Shown here one piece after another: positions 53,135 through 64,000 of a stretch of 64,000 nucleotides of DNA. The stretch is taken from positions 62,001 through 126,000 of the forward strand of contig JAJZDZ010000001.1 of the NCBI GenBank assembly GCA_021851325.1, written 5' to 3'. A model generated the notes under the pieces. It did not search any database and was not told the DNA's origin. It was given only the letters and a program-made list of their open reading frames with translations. The DNA comes from Pseudomonadota bacterium. GTDB taxonomy: Bacteria > Pseudomonadota > Alphaproteobacteria > Micropepsales > Micropepsaceae. Positions within the stretch are counted from its first letter, which is position 1. Each line of letters begins with the position of its first letter. Made by a program: the position numbers and the translations under genes.

Positions 53135-53863
53135 CTAGTCGCGCCACTCCAAGCGTCCCTGGTTGAGATGATAGAGCACATAGACGCCCAGAAGTCCTAG
53201 CGCCAGCGCAAACCAGGTTATGGCATATCCCAGATGCTCGTTGTGAAAGTGAACCACCGTCTGTCCCCCCTTGGGCCAGCCGCCGGGGTTGGGAGCTGCG
53301 TCGGCGTCCAGCAGGACCGGGGCTATCAGCCTGACCCCGTCTGCCCGGGCTATGCCTTGGGCATCGCGGATAAACCATTCGCGGGCCTTGAGGTCTGGGG
53401 CCGGGGTGAAGAGACCGGGGCTGTAACTGTGGCGCCAGATGCCGACGATGCGCACCGTCCCCTTGAGTTCGCCGGCAAGCCGGGTTTTTGGGTTCTTGAG
53501 CGCGAGCGGGATGTAGCCCCGGTCGACCATGATGGCCCGCCCGCCCTCACCCGCGACGATAAAGGGTGTAAGCACGTGATAGACCGGCCGCTCCGCGGTC
53601 ACGGTGTAGACATAGGCCTCTTTGCGGTTTTCGAAATGGCCAACCAGAGCGACACGATGATACTCGGCCTTGGCAAATCCCATCGCCAGGGCCTGGTGTA
53701 ACGAAAGAGCTGGCCCGGTCATATGGGAGTGAACCGTGCGGATCAGCGCGAGTTTCCAGTGCAGACGTTGGATCTGCCACAAGCCCAGGCCGACCAGGAG
53801 TGCCAGCATGACCGCAAACACCGCAGTTAGCGAAGGTACGGGCCGGAAATAGAGCCGCTTCAC
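53135..53863 (-). CDS. SURF1-family cytochrome oxidase assembly protein
   Basis: Inner-membrane assembly factor of 242 residues that helps insert heme a into subunit I. It has two membrane helices, one N-terminal (about 8-28) and one C-terminal (about 212-232), with a periplasmic domain between. GLGLWQIQRLHWKLALI, the FENRKEAYVYT segment, VDRGYIPL and NEHLGYAITWFALA are typical. The start is GTG 53863, overlapping the DUF983 stop (GTGA), so it is coupled to that gene. It belongs to the cox cluster. Confidence 0.93.
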   Translation of the reverse strand: MKRLYFRPVPSLTAVFAVMLALLVGLGLWQIQRLHWKLALIRTVHSHMTGPALSLHQALAMGFAKAEYHRVALVGHFENRKEAYVYTVTAERPVYHVLTPFIVAGEGGRAIMVDRGYIPLALKNPKTRLAGELKGTVRIVGIWRHSYSPGLFTPAPDLKAREWFIRDAQGIARADGVRLIAPVLLDADAAPNPGGWPKGGQTVVHFHNEHLGYAITWFALALGLLGVYVLYHLNQGRLEWRD

Positions 53864-54231
53864 TTGACCCGCCGCCCCTCCTGGGCCTCGTTGCGATATT
53901 GCAGTACCACGAGCAGAGCCTTGGCCAGACGCAGAAAGCCCAGGCTGAGGGCCGCGATCCCGGGGATCCAGATTGCCGCCTGTACCCATAGCGGCGGCGA
54001 AAAGGTGAAGTCGAGCCAGAGCGCGCCACCGGCGACAATGGCCCCGACGATCAGGATGCCGAATACGGCCGGTCCATCGCCGGGGTCAAACTGCGTGTAG
54101 TCAAGGCCGCAGTGGGAACACGCCGGTGCGAGATCGAGCAGCCTCGTAAACAAGGGACCGTTCCCGCACCGCGGGCAGCGTCCGCGCAGCGCCTTGACAC
54201 AGGTATCAGCGAAGCTGCCCGGCTTGGCCAT
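53860..54231 (-). CDS. DUF983 protein with zinc-ribbon and membrane helices
   Basis: Protein of 123 residues. Two CxxC pairs (CPRC at about 19-22, CSHC at about 38-41) form a zinc ribbon, followed by the FDPGDGPAVF motif and two membrane helices (about 56-76 and 82-106). DUF983 genes sit between ctaE and SURF1 in many alphaproteobacteria; a part in oxidase assembly is likely but unproven. It begins directly after the ctaE stop and overlaps the SURF1 start. Confidence 0.9.
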   Translation of the reverse strand: MAKPGSFADTCVKALRGRCPRCGNGPLFTRLLDLAPACSHCGLDYTQFDPGDGPAVFGILIVGAIVAGGALWLDFTFSPPLWVQAAIWIPGIAALSLGFLRLAKALLVVLQYRNEAQEGRRVK

Positions 54232-55143
54232 TCACTGCATCATCGATCCGGCGCCCCAGACGTAGATGCACATGAACAGGAACAGCCAGACGACGTCGAC
54301 AAAGTGCCAGTACCAGGCAGCGGCTTCAAAGCCGAAGTGCCGATCCGGCGTGAATTGGCCCGCGATCGCCCGTCCCAGGCACACCGTCAGGAATATCGTC
54401 CCGATAATGACATGGAAGCCGTGGAACCCGGTCGCCATGAAGAAGGTCGAGCCGTAGATCGCATCCAGCGTTCCCACCGGGTCGGAGAGCTGCGCGTGCG
54501 CGATATCGGTCAGTGGCCCCACCGCTGCACCATTGAACCCGAAGGTGAAGGGGGCATTGAGATATTCGTGGGCCTGAAGACCCGTGAAAGACAGGCCGAG
54601 CAGTACGGTGATGATGAGACCTTGGATTGCGCCCTTGCGATCGCCCTTCTGCAGCGCATGGTGAGCCCAGGTCACTGTGGTGCCCGAGCACAGCAGGACC
54701 AGGGTGTTAAGCAGTGGCAGATGCCAGGGGTCGATGGTCACAATACCGCTCGGAGGCCAGCCGCTCAGGCCCACATCATGCGGAAAGATCGCTGAATTGA
54801 AGAAGGCCCAGAACCAGGCGACGAAGAACATCACCTCCGAGGCAATGAACAACACCATGCCATAGCGCAGCCCCAGCTTGACCACCGGCGTATGGGCGTG
54901 CTCGACGACGGACTCCTTGATGACGTCGCGCCACCAGCCTGCCATGGTGTAAAGCACCAAGAGCACGCCGATAATGAATATCCAGGGTTTGCCTTCAACC
55001 GGAAGTCCCCAGAAGTTGGTGTAGTCCTTGTTCATCCAGAACACGGCGCCCACCAGCATGACGAAGGCGCCAAACGAACCGATGAACGGCCAAGGACTTG
55101 GATCAACCAGATGATAGTCGTGTTTGACTTCCGAATGCGCCAT
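54232..55143 (-). CDS. ctaE: Cytochrome c oxidase subunit III
   Basis: Seven-helix subunit III of aa3 oxidase, 303 residues. [23 protein letters not shown] is the usual start. [45 protein letters not shown] and [16 protein letters not shown] are all characteristic; they include the lipid-binding and His-rich segments. The gene follows coxF, where ctaG would normally come first. A GAGAGG...GGAAG leader precedes the ATG. Confidence 0.97.
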   Translation of the reverse strand: MAHSEVKHDYHLVDPSPWPFIGSFGAFVMLVGAVFWMNKDYTNFWGLPVEGKPWIFIIGVLLVLYTMAGWWRDVIKESVVEHAHTPVVKLGLRYGMVLFIASEVMFFVAWFWAFFNSAIFPHDVGLSGWPPSGIVTIDPWHLPLLNTLVLLCSGTTVTWAHHALQKGDRKGAIQGLIITVLLGLSFTGLQAHEYLNAPFTFGFNGAAVGPLTDIAHAQLSDPVGTLDAIYGSTFFMATGFHGFHVIIGTIFLTVCLGRAIAGQFTPDRHFGFEAAAWYWHFVDVVWLFLFMCIYVWGAGSMMQ

Positions 55144-55200
55144 GTTCGCTTCCGCCTCTCTAATCCCCTCTTAGAGCCACGACTGCGGCCCCCTCACGCC

Positions 55201-55332
55201 TCAACCATAAAAGCCTTGGATACGTACCATCGTCATCACGAAGAATAGCAGCACCAGTCCCGCAAGCACGGCCGCGATCGCAAGATTACGCCGTTGCCGG
55301 ATTCTGTCGTCATCATGGTTCAGATCGCCCAT
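55201..55332 (-). CDS. CoxF-like small membrane protein of the cox cluster
   Basis: A 43-residue protein (start MGDLNHDDDRIRQRRNLA, end MVRIQGFYG). A charged N-terminus of about 17 residues is followed by one membrane helix (about 18-34, IAAVLAGLVLLFFVMTM). It matches the small CoxF-type proteins that lie between ctaB and ctaG/ctaE in alphaproteobacteria. The ATG at 55332 is 5 nt after the ctaB stop. The role is not established; it may help assemble or stabilise the oxidase. It is easily missed because of its size. Confidence 0.8.
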   Translation of the reverse strand: MGDLNHDDDRIRQRRNLAIAAVLAGLVLLFFVMTMVRIQGFYG

Positions 55333-55337
55333 CGCGC

Positions 55338-56279
55338 TCACATCCAAGCTCCAAAATGTGCCGATCCGAACGGCGCGATTCCTACCAAGTGTTCCACCAT
55401 GAGCGCGCCAAACAGCACGAAGAGGTAGGCAATCGAGACGGCAAACAGACGCTTGGCAGCAGGTTCTTTGACGTCATCGGTTTCGCGCAGCACCGCACGG
55501 GCTTCAACCACCATCCAGACACCAAAGAGCAATGCCACCGCACTGTAGAGAGGGCCGGCAAAGCCTGCGACTGCTGGCGCAAGACCCGCTGGGAGCAGGA
55601 CCAGGGAATACGCGAAAATATGGCGCCGGGTGCTTGGCTTGCCCCTCACCACAGGCAGCATCGGCACGCCGGCACGCGCGTAATCGTCTGACCGCCACAG
55701 CGCCAGGGCCCAGAAATGCGGCGGCGTCCAAAGGAAAATCAGTGCCACCAGCAGCAAGGGCGGCAGTGTGAGATTACCGGTCACCGCGGCCCAGCCAATG
55801 GCAGGCGGCAGAGCACCGGCAAGCCCTCCGATCACGATGTTCTGTGGCGTCCGCCGCTTCAGCCACAGAGTATAGACACCGACGTAGAAGAATATCGTGA
55901 ACGCCAGCAAGGCTGCGGCGATGGCATTGACGAGAAGCGCCATCACCGTCACCGAAGACACGGCCAGCGCCCAGCCAAAGGCAAGCGCATCCCCCTGAGA
56001 AATGCGTCCCATGGGCACGGGGCGGGCAGCCGTACGGGCCATCTTGATGTCGATGTCGGCATCATAAGCCATGTTAAGTGCCCCCGAAGCACCGGCGCCA
56101 ACGGCGATACACAACAGCGCCGTCAGTGCCGTGAACGGATTGATTGCGCCCGGCGCGACCACAATGCCGCATAGCCCCGTGAACACCACCAGACTCATCA
56201 CCCGCGGCTTCAGCAGTGTGAAAAAGTCGGTCGTGGTCGCAGGCCGCGGCGGATATACGGTGGCAGACGCCATTGTCAT
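55338..56279 (-). CDS. ctaB: Protoheme IX farnesyltransferase (heme O synthase)
   Basis: UbiA-type prenyltransferase of 313 residues that converts heme B to heme O for the oxidase. It starts near [18 protein letters not shown]. The two Asp-rich motifs are [19 protein letters not shown] and [14 protein letters not shown]. About nine membrane helices are expected. It lies 22 nt after the ctaD stop. Heme A synthase (ctaA) is not in the window. ATG 56279 or 56273 could be used. Confidence 0.96.
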   Translation of the reverse strand: MTMASATVYPPRPATTTDFFTLLKPRVMSLVVFTGLCGIVVAPGAINPFTALTALLCIAVGAGASGALNMAYDADIDIKMARTAARPVPMGRISQGDALAFGWALAVSSVTVMALLVNAIAAALLAFTIFFYVGVYTLWLKRRTPQNIVIGGLAGALPPAIGWAAVTGNLTLPPLLLVALIFLWTPPHFWALALWRSDDYARAGVPMLPVVRGKPSTRRHIFAYSLVLLPAGLAPAVAGFAGPLYSAVALLFGVWMVVEARAVLRETDDVKEPAAKRLFAVSIAYLFVLFGALMVEHLVGIAPFGSAHFGAWM

Positions 56280-56301
56280 GGATGTTGTTACCCTTTAGCG
56301 C

Positions 56302-58792
<2,491 letters not shown>

Positions 58793-59090
58793 CCAGCAAC
58801 CTCGCAACGGTTTGTCAGGGCGCCCATCGACCCCTTCCCCAAGACTCGCCGATTTTGGTGTACGCGGGCGAAGCCCATGGAGTCAGTGCGACCTTCTGCC
58901 ACGTGGGCTGTTTGACATCTTGCACAGGGGTAAATCGTTCTGTCCAGCAGCCTTTTTTTGTCCCCCCTTGGAGCGGGCGCGCGCTTGTGCTCGAGTGGGT
59001 GCAGCACCTATCCGGTCGCAACTGGTGCGGGCCGATCCCCCAGGGGTCTGCCAAGCCCTTTGCAACCGATCCGCCCCGAGGAGGTATGTC
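58793..59090. other. Divergent ctaC / tldD intergenic region
   Basis: About 298 nt with no supported gene. It contains a TTGACA (58912-58917) on the plus strand without a good -10 at 16-18 nt, a T7 run (58952-58958), and an AGGAGG ribosome site for tldD at the right end. The cox promoter must lie here but I cannot place it. Confidence 0.45.
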
Positions 59091-60518
59091 GTGTCCGATC
59101 AGGAGCTCTTCTTTCAGCGCACCGGCATGAGCCGCGGCCGGGTGCAGCAGCTGGTCGAGGACGCCCTTGCCGGCGCCGATGACGGCGAACTTTTCCTGGA
59201 GTACCGGCAAAGCGAGAGCTTTGCCTTTGATGACGGGCGCCTCAAGGCCGCCAGCTTCGATACCACCCAGGGGTTCGGTCTGAGATCTGTCGCCGGCGAA
59301 GCCAGTGGCTACGCCCACGCGTCGGAGCTGAGCGAAGATGCGATTCGTCGCGCCGGGCAGACCGTGCGCGCTGTCACCCAGGGCTATTCGGGACGGCTGG
59401 CAGCGGCCCCAGCCCGCAGCAACGTCAAGCTCTACACCGACGCCGACCCGCTCAAGTCCGCGGCGTTCGCTGCCAAGGTCAAGCTCCTGCAGGACATCGA
59501 CGCCTATGCCCGCAGCCGCGACGCGCGCGTGCGCCAGGTCTCCTGCTCACTTTCCGGAGAATGGCAGTCCGTCGAAATCCTGCGCCCGGGCGGGCAGACC
59601 TATCGTGATGTCCGCCCTCTGGTGCGGGTTGGGGTCGCAATCGTCGTGGATGAGAACGGGCGCCAGGAATCCGGGCAGTTCGGAGGCGGTGGCCGCAGCA
59701 CCTATGAGACTTATCTTGATCCGGCCTATTGGCACCTCGCGGTGGACGAAGCCCTGCGCATGGCGCTCGTAAACCTTGAGGCGGTTCCGGCACCGGCGGG
59801 AGAAATGCCCGTGGTCCTCGGACCAGGCTGGCCCGGGGTCCTCCTGCATGAAGCCATCGGCCATGGGCTTGAAGGTGACTTCAACCGCAAAAAGACCTCA
59901 GCCTTTGCCGGGCTGATGGGCCAGCGCGTCGCGGCCGAAGGGGTCACTGTCGTCGACGACGGCACCATGGCGGGTCGCCGTGGCTCACTGTCAATTGATG
60001 ACGAGGGGACGCCCACCTCACGCACCGTGCTGATCGAGGACGGCATTCTCAAAGGCTACATGCAGGACCGGCAAAATGCGCGCCTGATGGGCATGGCGGC
60101 TACCGGCAATGGTCGACGTGAGAGTTTCGCAGCAACGGTCATGCCGCGCATGACCAATACCTATATGCTGGCGGGCGACAAGGATCCCAAAGAAATCATC
60201 GCTTCGGTCGAGCGGGGGATCTATGCCGTCAATTTTGGAGGTGGCCAGGTTGACATCACTTCAGGCAAGTTCGTCTTTTCGTGCACCGAGGCCTATCTTA
60301 TCGAAAGCGGCCGGATCGGCCCCCCGATCAAAGGCGCGACGCTTATCGGCGACGGACCTCAGGCGCTGACCCGGGTCAAGCTCATCGGCAATGATCTCAA
60401 GCTCGATACCGGCGTCGGTGTCTGCGGCAAGAATGGTCAGTCTGTTCCGGTAGGAGTAGGTCAGCCAACCATGCGCATAGACGGGCTCACCGTGGGCGGC
60501 ACCCAGCAGGCGGCCTAG
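59091..60518 (+). CDS. tldD: Metalloprotease TldD
   Basis: Subunit of the TldD/TldE zinc protease that trims modified peptides and other substrates; 475 residues. The start is GTG 59091 with AGGAGG 6 nt upstream, far better than the open frame's earlier codons. The zinc motif is HEAIGH in LLHEAIGHGLEGDFNRK. GRSTYETY and GGGQVDITSGKFVFSCTEAYLIE are typical. tldE (pmbA) is not in the window. Divergent from the cox cluster, a common alphaproteobacterial arrangement. Confidence 0.95.
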   Translation: MSDQELFFQRTGMSRGRVQQLVEDALAGADDGELFLEYRQSESFAFDDGRLKAASFDTTQGFGLRSVAGEASGYAHASELSEDAIRRAGQTVRAVTQGYSGRLAAAPARSNVKLYTDADPLKSAAFAAKVKLLQDIDAYARSRDARVRQVSCSLSGEWQSVEILRPGGQTYRDVRPLVRVGVAIVVDENGRQESGQFGGGGRSTYETYLDPAYWHLAVDEALRMALVNLEAVPAPAGEMPVVLGPGWPGVLLHEAIGHGLEGDFNRKKTSAFAGLMGQRVAAEGVTVVDDGTMAGRRGSLSIDDEGTPTSRTVLIEDGILKGYMQDRQNARLMGMAATGNGRRESFAATVMPRMTNTYMLAGDKDPKEIIASVERGIYAVNFGGGQVDITSGKFVFSCTEAYLIESGRIGPPIKGATLIGDGPQALTRVKLIGNDLKLDTGVGVCGKNGQSVPVGVGQPTMRIDGLTVGGTQQAA

Positions 60519-60540
60519 GTCAAAGCCACGGGGGCGAGCC

Positions 60541-60903
60541 ATGCTCATTTTCAAGATTTGCCATGACGTGGAATGGCGTGAGGCGACACTACGCGGCATC
60601 TACGGCGGAACGGACAAAGACCGGCGGGATGGCTTCCTGCACTTTTCCACGGAGCCTCAGCTCCTCGGCACATTGCAGAAATGGTACGCGGCGGCGACAG
60701 ATCTTGTTCTGGTGGCCGTTGACGCCGACTTTCTTGGCTCCGATCTCAAGTGGGAAGCCGCGCGTGACGGCGCGCTGTTTCCCCATCTTTACGGTTCACT
60801 GCCGGCAGCCGCAGCCATTTGGGTTGCACCGATTGGACGTGACGCAAGCGGTCGCTTCATTCTGCCCACGGCCGCGATGCACAATCCTGTGATGCCGGCC
60901 TAA
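60541..60903 (+). CDS. DUF952 protein
   Basis: Cytoplasmic protein of 120 residues. The pattern GFLHFSTEPQLLGTLQKWYAAATDLVLVAVD followed by LKWEAARDGALFPHLYGSLP is that of DUF952, a fold often described as glutathione-S-transferase-domain-associated; its function is unknown. It follows tldD by 22 nt on the same strand and is probably co-transcribed. Confidence 0.9.
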   Translation: MLIFKICHDVEWREATLRGIYGGTDKDRRDGFLHFSTEPQLLGTLQKWYAAATDLVLVAVDADFLGSDLKWEAARDGALFPHLYGSLPAAAAIWVAPIGRDASGRFILPTAAMHNPVMPA

Positions 60904-61085
60904 AGGCTTCCCCTCCCTTGGGGCATCCGCCCTGACCGTCGCGCAAGGCCTCCCCCCATCCCCCGGTTCATGACGTGCGGGCAGCGCGGTCATGGGCCTC
61001 CATGTAAAGGGTGGCACACGGCAGCTACGAGCAGTAATGTCGGCCAAGGAACGCGGTTCAATCGCGTCGTGTGGGGACAGTGATC

Positions 61086-62114
61086 ATGCGCTACAGCCAA
61101 CTGGGAAATACTGGTCTTTATGTTTCCAACATCTGCCTGGGAACCATGACCTTTGGTGGTCAGGGCTTCTGGAAGATGGTGGGTAATCTCGAGCAGCCGA
61201 CGGCAACCAAACTGATCGGTCGTGCCCTCGAGGCTGGCGTCAACTTTCTTGACACTGCGGATGTCTATTCCGAAGGCCGCTCCGAACAGATGGTCGGGCA
61301 GGCGTTCAAGGATCTTGGGCTCAGGCGCTCCGAAATCGTGCTCGCCACCAAATGCTGCGGGCGCGTCGGACGCGGCGTGAACGATATCGGCGCCTCCAGG
61401 GGCCATATCCTGGATGCGGTGGAGCGCAGCCTTGAACGTCTGCAGACCAATTACATCGACCTCTATCAGATCCATGCGAATGACCCCATAACCCCGGTGG
61501 AAGAGACGATGGGCGCGCTCGATGATCTCGTCCGGCGCGGCCTGGTGCGGTATGCGGCGGTCTCGAACTGGCAGGCCTGGAAAATCGTCAAGGCCAATGA
61601 GTTTGCCCGGCACAGAGGACTTGCACGGTTCGAAACCCTGCAGGCCTACTACTCGATCGCCGGTCGCGATCTTGAACGTGAAATAGCGCCAATGCTCGCA
61701 GATCAGAAAATGGGACTGCTGGTCTGGAGCCCTCTGGCTGGCGGGCTCCTGTCCGGCAAGTTCAGTGCTGGCAGCAATGGTCCGGAGGGAGCTCGACGCA
61801 CGCAGTTCGATTTTCCGCCGGTCGACAAAGACCGCGCCTTCCGCTGTATCGCGGCAATGCGCGAGGTCGCAGCGGCCCACGACGTTTCCGTCGCCCGCGT
61901 CGCCCTGGCCTGGGTACTTGCCAAGCCGTTCGTCACCAGCGTGATCATCGGCGCCAAGACCGAAGAACAGCTGAATGACAATCTCGCCGCCGGAGAACTT
62001 GAGCTAACCCCGAGCGAAATCACGCGGCTGGATGAAGTCAGCGCCCTTCCCGCCGAGTATCCTGGCTGGATGCTGGCGCGCCAGAGCTCCGAGCGCGTGC
62101 CGGGACCACGCTGA
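61086..62114 (+). CDS. Aldo/keto reductase
   Basis: NADPH-dependent oxidoreductase of 342 residues with a TIM barrel. It starts RYSQLGNTGLYVSNICLGTMTFG. The catalytic set is Asp and Tyr in FLDTADVYSEGRSE, Lys in VLATKCCG, and His in LYQIHAND. WSPLAGGLLSGKF and VIIGAKTEEQLNDN form the cofactor site. It resembles YajO/Tas-type or voltage-channel-beta-like AKRs, with unknown substrate. ATG 61086 follows a GGGGAC site; a GTG five codons earlier is possible. Confidence 0.93.
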   Translation: MRYSQLGNTGLYVSNICLGTMTFGGQGFWKMVGNLEQPTATKLIGRALEAGVNFLDTADVYSEGRSEQMVGQAFKDLGLRRSEIVLATKCCGRVGRGVNDIGASRGHILDAVERSLERLQTNYIDLYQIHANDPITPVEETMGALDDLVRRGLVRYAAVSNWQAWKIVKANEFARHRGLARFETLQAYYSIAGRDLEREIAPMLADQKMGLLVWSPLAGGLLSGKFSAGSNGPEGARRTQFDFPPVDKDRAFRCIAAMREVAAAHDVSVARVALAWVLAKPFVTSVIIGAKTEEQLNDNLAAGELELTPSEITRLDEVSALPAEYPGWMLARQSSERVPGPR

Positions 62115-62126
62115 CGGGAGCCCGCC

Positions 62127-62984
62127 ATGAGGCGCATCGAGGGTCAGCGACGGCAGATCAGTCCGGGCTTTTCCGTAAACCGGCTGCTCCCCAGTCTCGT
62201 GGCACGCAGCGTTGGGCCGTTTGTGTTCTTCGATGCATTTGGTCCAGTTGACCTGCCGCCAGGTCAGGGACTTGATGTACGTCCGCACCCGCATATCGGT
62301 CTTTGCACCGTCACTTATCTTTTCGAGGGCGGCCAGATCCACCGCGACAGTCTCGGATCGGTGCAGGAAATCCGCCCCGGCGCCGTCAACTGGATGACCG
62401 CCGGACGGGGGATCGTGCATTCCGAGCGAACCTCACCCCAAATGCGGGCGGCCGGCCATCGCATGCACGGGGTTCAGAGCTGGGTTGCCTTGCCCACAGA
62501 TGATGAGGAGATTGAACCAAGCTTCGAACACGCCGCCAGTCAAACGCTGCCGGTCATGGATGCCCCTGGCATTCACCTGCGCCTGCTCGCCGGTCATGGC
62601 TTTGGCCTGATCGCCCCGGTGCGCGTGCTCTCACCGCTGTTTTACGCCGATATCACATTTGCCCGCGACAGCCACTTTGCGCTGGGCCATGAGCACCAGG
62701 AACAGGCCATGTATGTCGTGTCAGGCTCAGTGACAGTCGGCAACCAGAACTTCGGGGAAGGCGTGCTGGTCGTCTTTGACCGTGACGATGAGGTTGTCAT
62801 TGCCGCCGATGAGCCGGCACGCGCACTGGTGTTCGGCGGCGCCCCTCTCGATGGCCCACGCCATCTGTGGTGGAACTTTGTCGCCACCTCCACCGCGCGC
62901 ATTGCGCAGGCGAAGGCCGATTGGCGCGCGATGCGCCTCGGACGCATTCCAGGCGATGACGAGTTCATTCCCCTGCCTGATTAA
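62127..62984 (+). CDS. Pirin-family protein
   Basis: Bicupin protein of 285 residues. The N-terminal cupin has the metal-site residues of pirins: HPHIGLCTVTYLFEG (two His), GIVHSE (His and Glu). FVFFDAFGPVDLPPG is typical. Some pirins have quercetinase activity, others regulate metabolism or redox; the role here is unknown. The start lies 12 nt after the aldo/keto reductase stop with a GGGAG site, so the two are likely one unit. Confidence 0.93.
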   Translation: MRRIEGQRRQISPGFSVNRLLPSLVARSVGPFVFFDAFGPVDLPPGQGLDVRPHPHIGLCTVTYLFEGGQIHRDSLGSVQEIRPGAVNWMTAGRGIVHSERTSPQMRAAGHRMHGVQSWVALPTDDEEIEPSFEHAASQTLPVMDAPGIHLRLLAGHGFGLIAPVRVLSPLFYADITFARDSHFALGHEHQEQAMYVVSGSVTVGNQNFGEGVLVVFDRDDEVVIAADEPARALVFGGAPLDGPRHLWWNFVATSTARIAQAKADWRAMRLGRIPGDDEFIPLPD

Positions 62985-63030
62985 TGTGCTAGGCTACCTG
63001 CTGCAATTGGCTCGGGGAGAATTTAATTTC

Positions 63031-63222
63031 ATGCGCCTTCTGTTGATTGTTGTCGGACTTTTTGCTCTGGCCACCGGATTGCTGTGGATCGGTCAGGGAA
63101 CCGGCTACGTGATGTGGCCGTCATCCAGCTTCATGCTGCGTCAGACCGCATGGGCATGGTATGGTGTAGCGCTAACAATCGGTGCGCTGCTGATCCTTAC
63201 CTACGCCGCGCGCGGGCGCTAA
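63031..63222 (+). CDS. Small membrane protein, two helices
   Basis: A 63-residue protein with two membrane helices (about residues 2-22 and 42-60). The GLLWIGQGTGYVMWPSSSFM segment between them resembles a small uncharacterised family in proteobacteria; I do not know a function. ATG 63031 follows GGGGAGA about 11 nt upstream. It lies 46 nt after the pirin gene. Confidence 0.7.
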   Translation: MRLLLIVVGLFALATGLLWIGQGTGYVMWPSSSFMLRQTAWAWYGVALTIGALLILTYAARGR

Positions 63223-63250
63223 CCCGGGCCCGCCCTGCTGCTCCCAGGTC

Positions 63251-64000
63251 TCAGAGAAAATTATACTCCGTGAACAGCGGGCGCAGATCGCCACCCCAGC
63301 TCTGCTGATAGCGCTGAAGCAGTTCTTCCGCACGGCTGTAGCCGCGGTCGACCAGCACACGCAAAGAGTTGAGATAGCCATCCTCACTCATGCCCGCCGC
63401 ATCGGTCGCGGCTCGCCGTTTCAGACCGTCACTTGAAATTTCAAGCATCCTGCGGGCCAGCGCCAAAACATTGCTACCCCGGAACGGCGTCGCAAAGCCC
63501 TGCCGTGGAACCGCATCGCGCAAGGCCTGACGTTCTTCAGTAGTCCAGTCCTTGACCATGTCCCATGCCGCGTCAAGGGCCGTTTGGTCATAGTAAATTC
63601 CAGTCCAAAGCGCAGGCAGCGCGCAGATGCGTTGCCAGGAGCCGCCATCAGCTCCGCGCATTTCGAGAAAGCGCTTGAGGCGGACCTCTGGAAAGATTGT
63701 CGTCAGATGATCGGCCCAGTCCGAGAGCATCGGCTGAATACCCTTGAGCTCAGGGATCCGACCGGCAAGAAAATCACGAAAGCTTTTGCCCGCAACATCG
63801 ATATAGGCGCCATCACGATAGACAAAATACATCGGTACATCGAGCGCATAGTCGGCGTAGCGTTCAAATCCCATCCCATCTTCAAAGACAAACGGCAGAA
63901 GCCCTGCGCGCGCATTGTCAACGTCCGTCCAGATGTGACTACGATAAGACACAAAGCCGTTTGGCCGTCCCTCTCGGAAAGGGGAGTTGGCAAAAAGCGC
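63251..64000 (-). CDS. gshA: Glutamate-cysteine ligase, plant/alphaproteobacterial type (partial)
   Basis: First enzyme of glutathione synthesis. The C-terminal 249 residues are visible; the N-terminus lies to the right of the window. Visible segments include ANSPFREGRPNGF, SYRSHIWTDVDNARAGLLPF and EMRGADGGSW, with VDRGYSRAEELL near the end, which fit the GCS2-type ligase shared by alphaproteobacteria and plants. The frame is open to the right edge. Glutathione could feed the Prx5-type peroxiredoxin at 45.6-46.1 kb. Confidence 0.94.
   Translation of the reverse strand, partial: ALFANSPFREGRPNGFVSYRSHIWTDVDNARAGLLPFVFEDGMGFERYADYALDVPMYFVYRDGAYIDVAGKSFRDFLAGRIPELKGIQPMLSDWADHLTTIFPEVRLKRFLEMRGADGGSWQRICALPALWTGIYYDQTALDAAWDMVKDWTTEERQALRDAVPRQGFATPFRGSNVLALARRMLEISSDGLKRRAATDAAGMSEDGYLNSLRVLVDRGYSRAEELLQRYQQSWGGDLRPLFTEYNFL

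Noticed and set aside
58912-58917. TTGACA as a -35 element for tldD
   Set aside because: No acceptable -10 hexamer lies 15-19 nt downstream. The same holds for TTGACA at 31625 before nrdJ.
60904-61085. GGTTCAATC near 61047 as a tRNA T-arm
   Set aside because: No acceptor, D or anticodon stems can be placed around it.

Overview
The window is 64 kb of GC-rich chromosome from an alphaproteobacterium. The evidence is gene content and order, not a database search. Typical neighbourhoods include rne / amidase / PBP1A / prfB, aroQ-accB-accC with aat-DUF2155-mlaD-NDUFA12, the ctaC-ctaD-ctaB-coxF-ctaE-DUF983-SURF1-thrC-M16 block with tldD divergent, and ispH-thrB-rnhA. An NDUFA12-type complex I accessory protein, an aa3 oxidase with SURF1, a B12-dependent ribonucleotide reductase and a plant-type glutamate-cysteine ligase all fit that class. 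I cannot assign an order or genus. Coding density is high, many starts are ATGA/TGATG/GTGA/TTGA overlaps, and several genes use TTG or GTG. I saw no tRNA, rRNA, insertion sequence, prophage or CRISPR array.

Layout. 1-1894: Fe-S assembly edge (partial cysteine desulfurase, IscR with its own promoter/operator, alpha/beta hydrolase). 1926-9913: anmK, tyrS, a large AsmA/YhdP-like envelope protein, Bcp peroxiredoxin and an M23 peptidase. 9927-15595: amidase, PBP1A, a short TonB-C protein and prfB on the minus strand; prfB carries an intact programmed +1 frameshift. 16050-22489: rne, a GGT-like lipoprotein, then an M48 protease with a DsbA-like oxidoreductase. 22532-25900: a ThiS-ThiG fusion facing aroQ-accB-accC. 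25959-28904: a less ordinary block (DoxX, DUF938 methyltransferase, an unassigned ATP-grasp protein and a small flagellar-rod-like protein) lying between accC and aat. 29356-31380: aat facing DUF2155/mlaD/NDUFA12, with a tail-to-tail coding overlap. 31894-35640: nrdJ behind a probable NrdR palindrome. 35785-40550: glycine cleavage operon gcvT-gcvH-gcvPA-gcvPB behind a tandem glycine riboswitch and a good promoter. 40656-46812: argS with a lipoprotein gene, ispH-thrB-rnhA, a peroxiredoxin and AlgH. 46827-49739: a GGDEF/EAL protein. 49839-58792: GNAT, M16 protease, thrC and the cytochrome c oxidase cluster. 59091-64000: tldD, DUF952, aldo/keto reductase, pirin, a small membrane protein and partial gshA.

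Most of the window is housekeeping. The points most worth checking are the ATP-grasp / rod-like pair (27255-28904), the ThiS-ThiG fusion that keeps its Gly-Gly end, the lack of ctaG in an otherwise complete cox cluster, the aat/DUF2155 overlap, and the RNA-level controls (prfB frameshift, tandem glycine riboswitch, iscR operator, NrdR palindrome).
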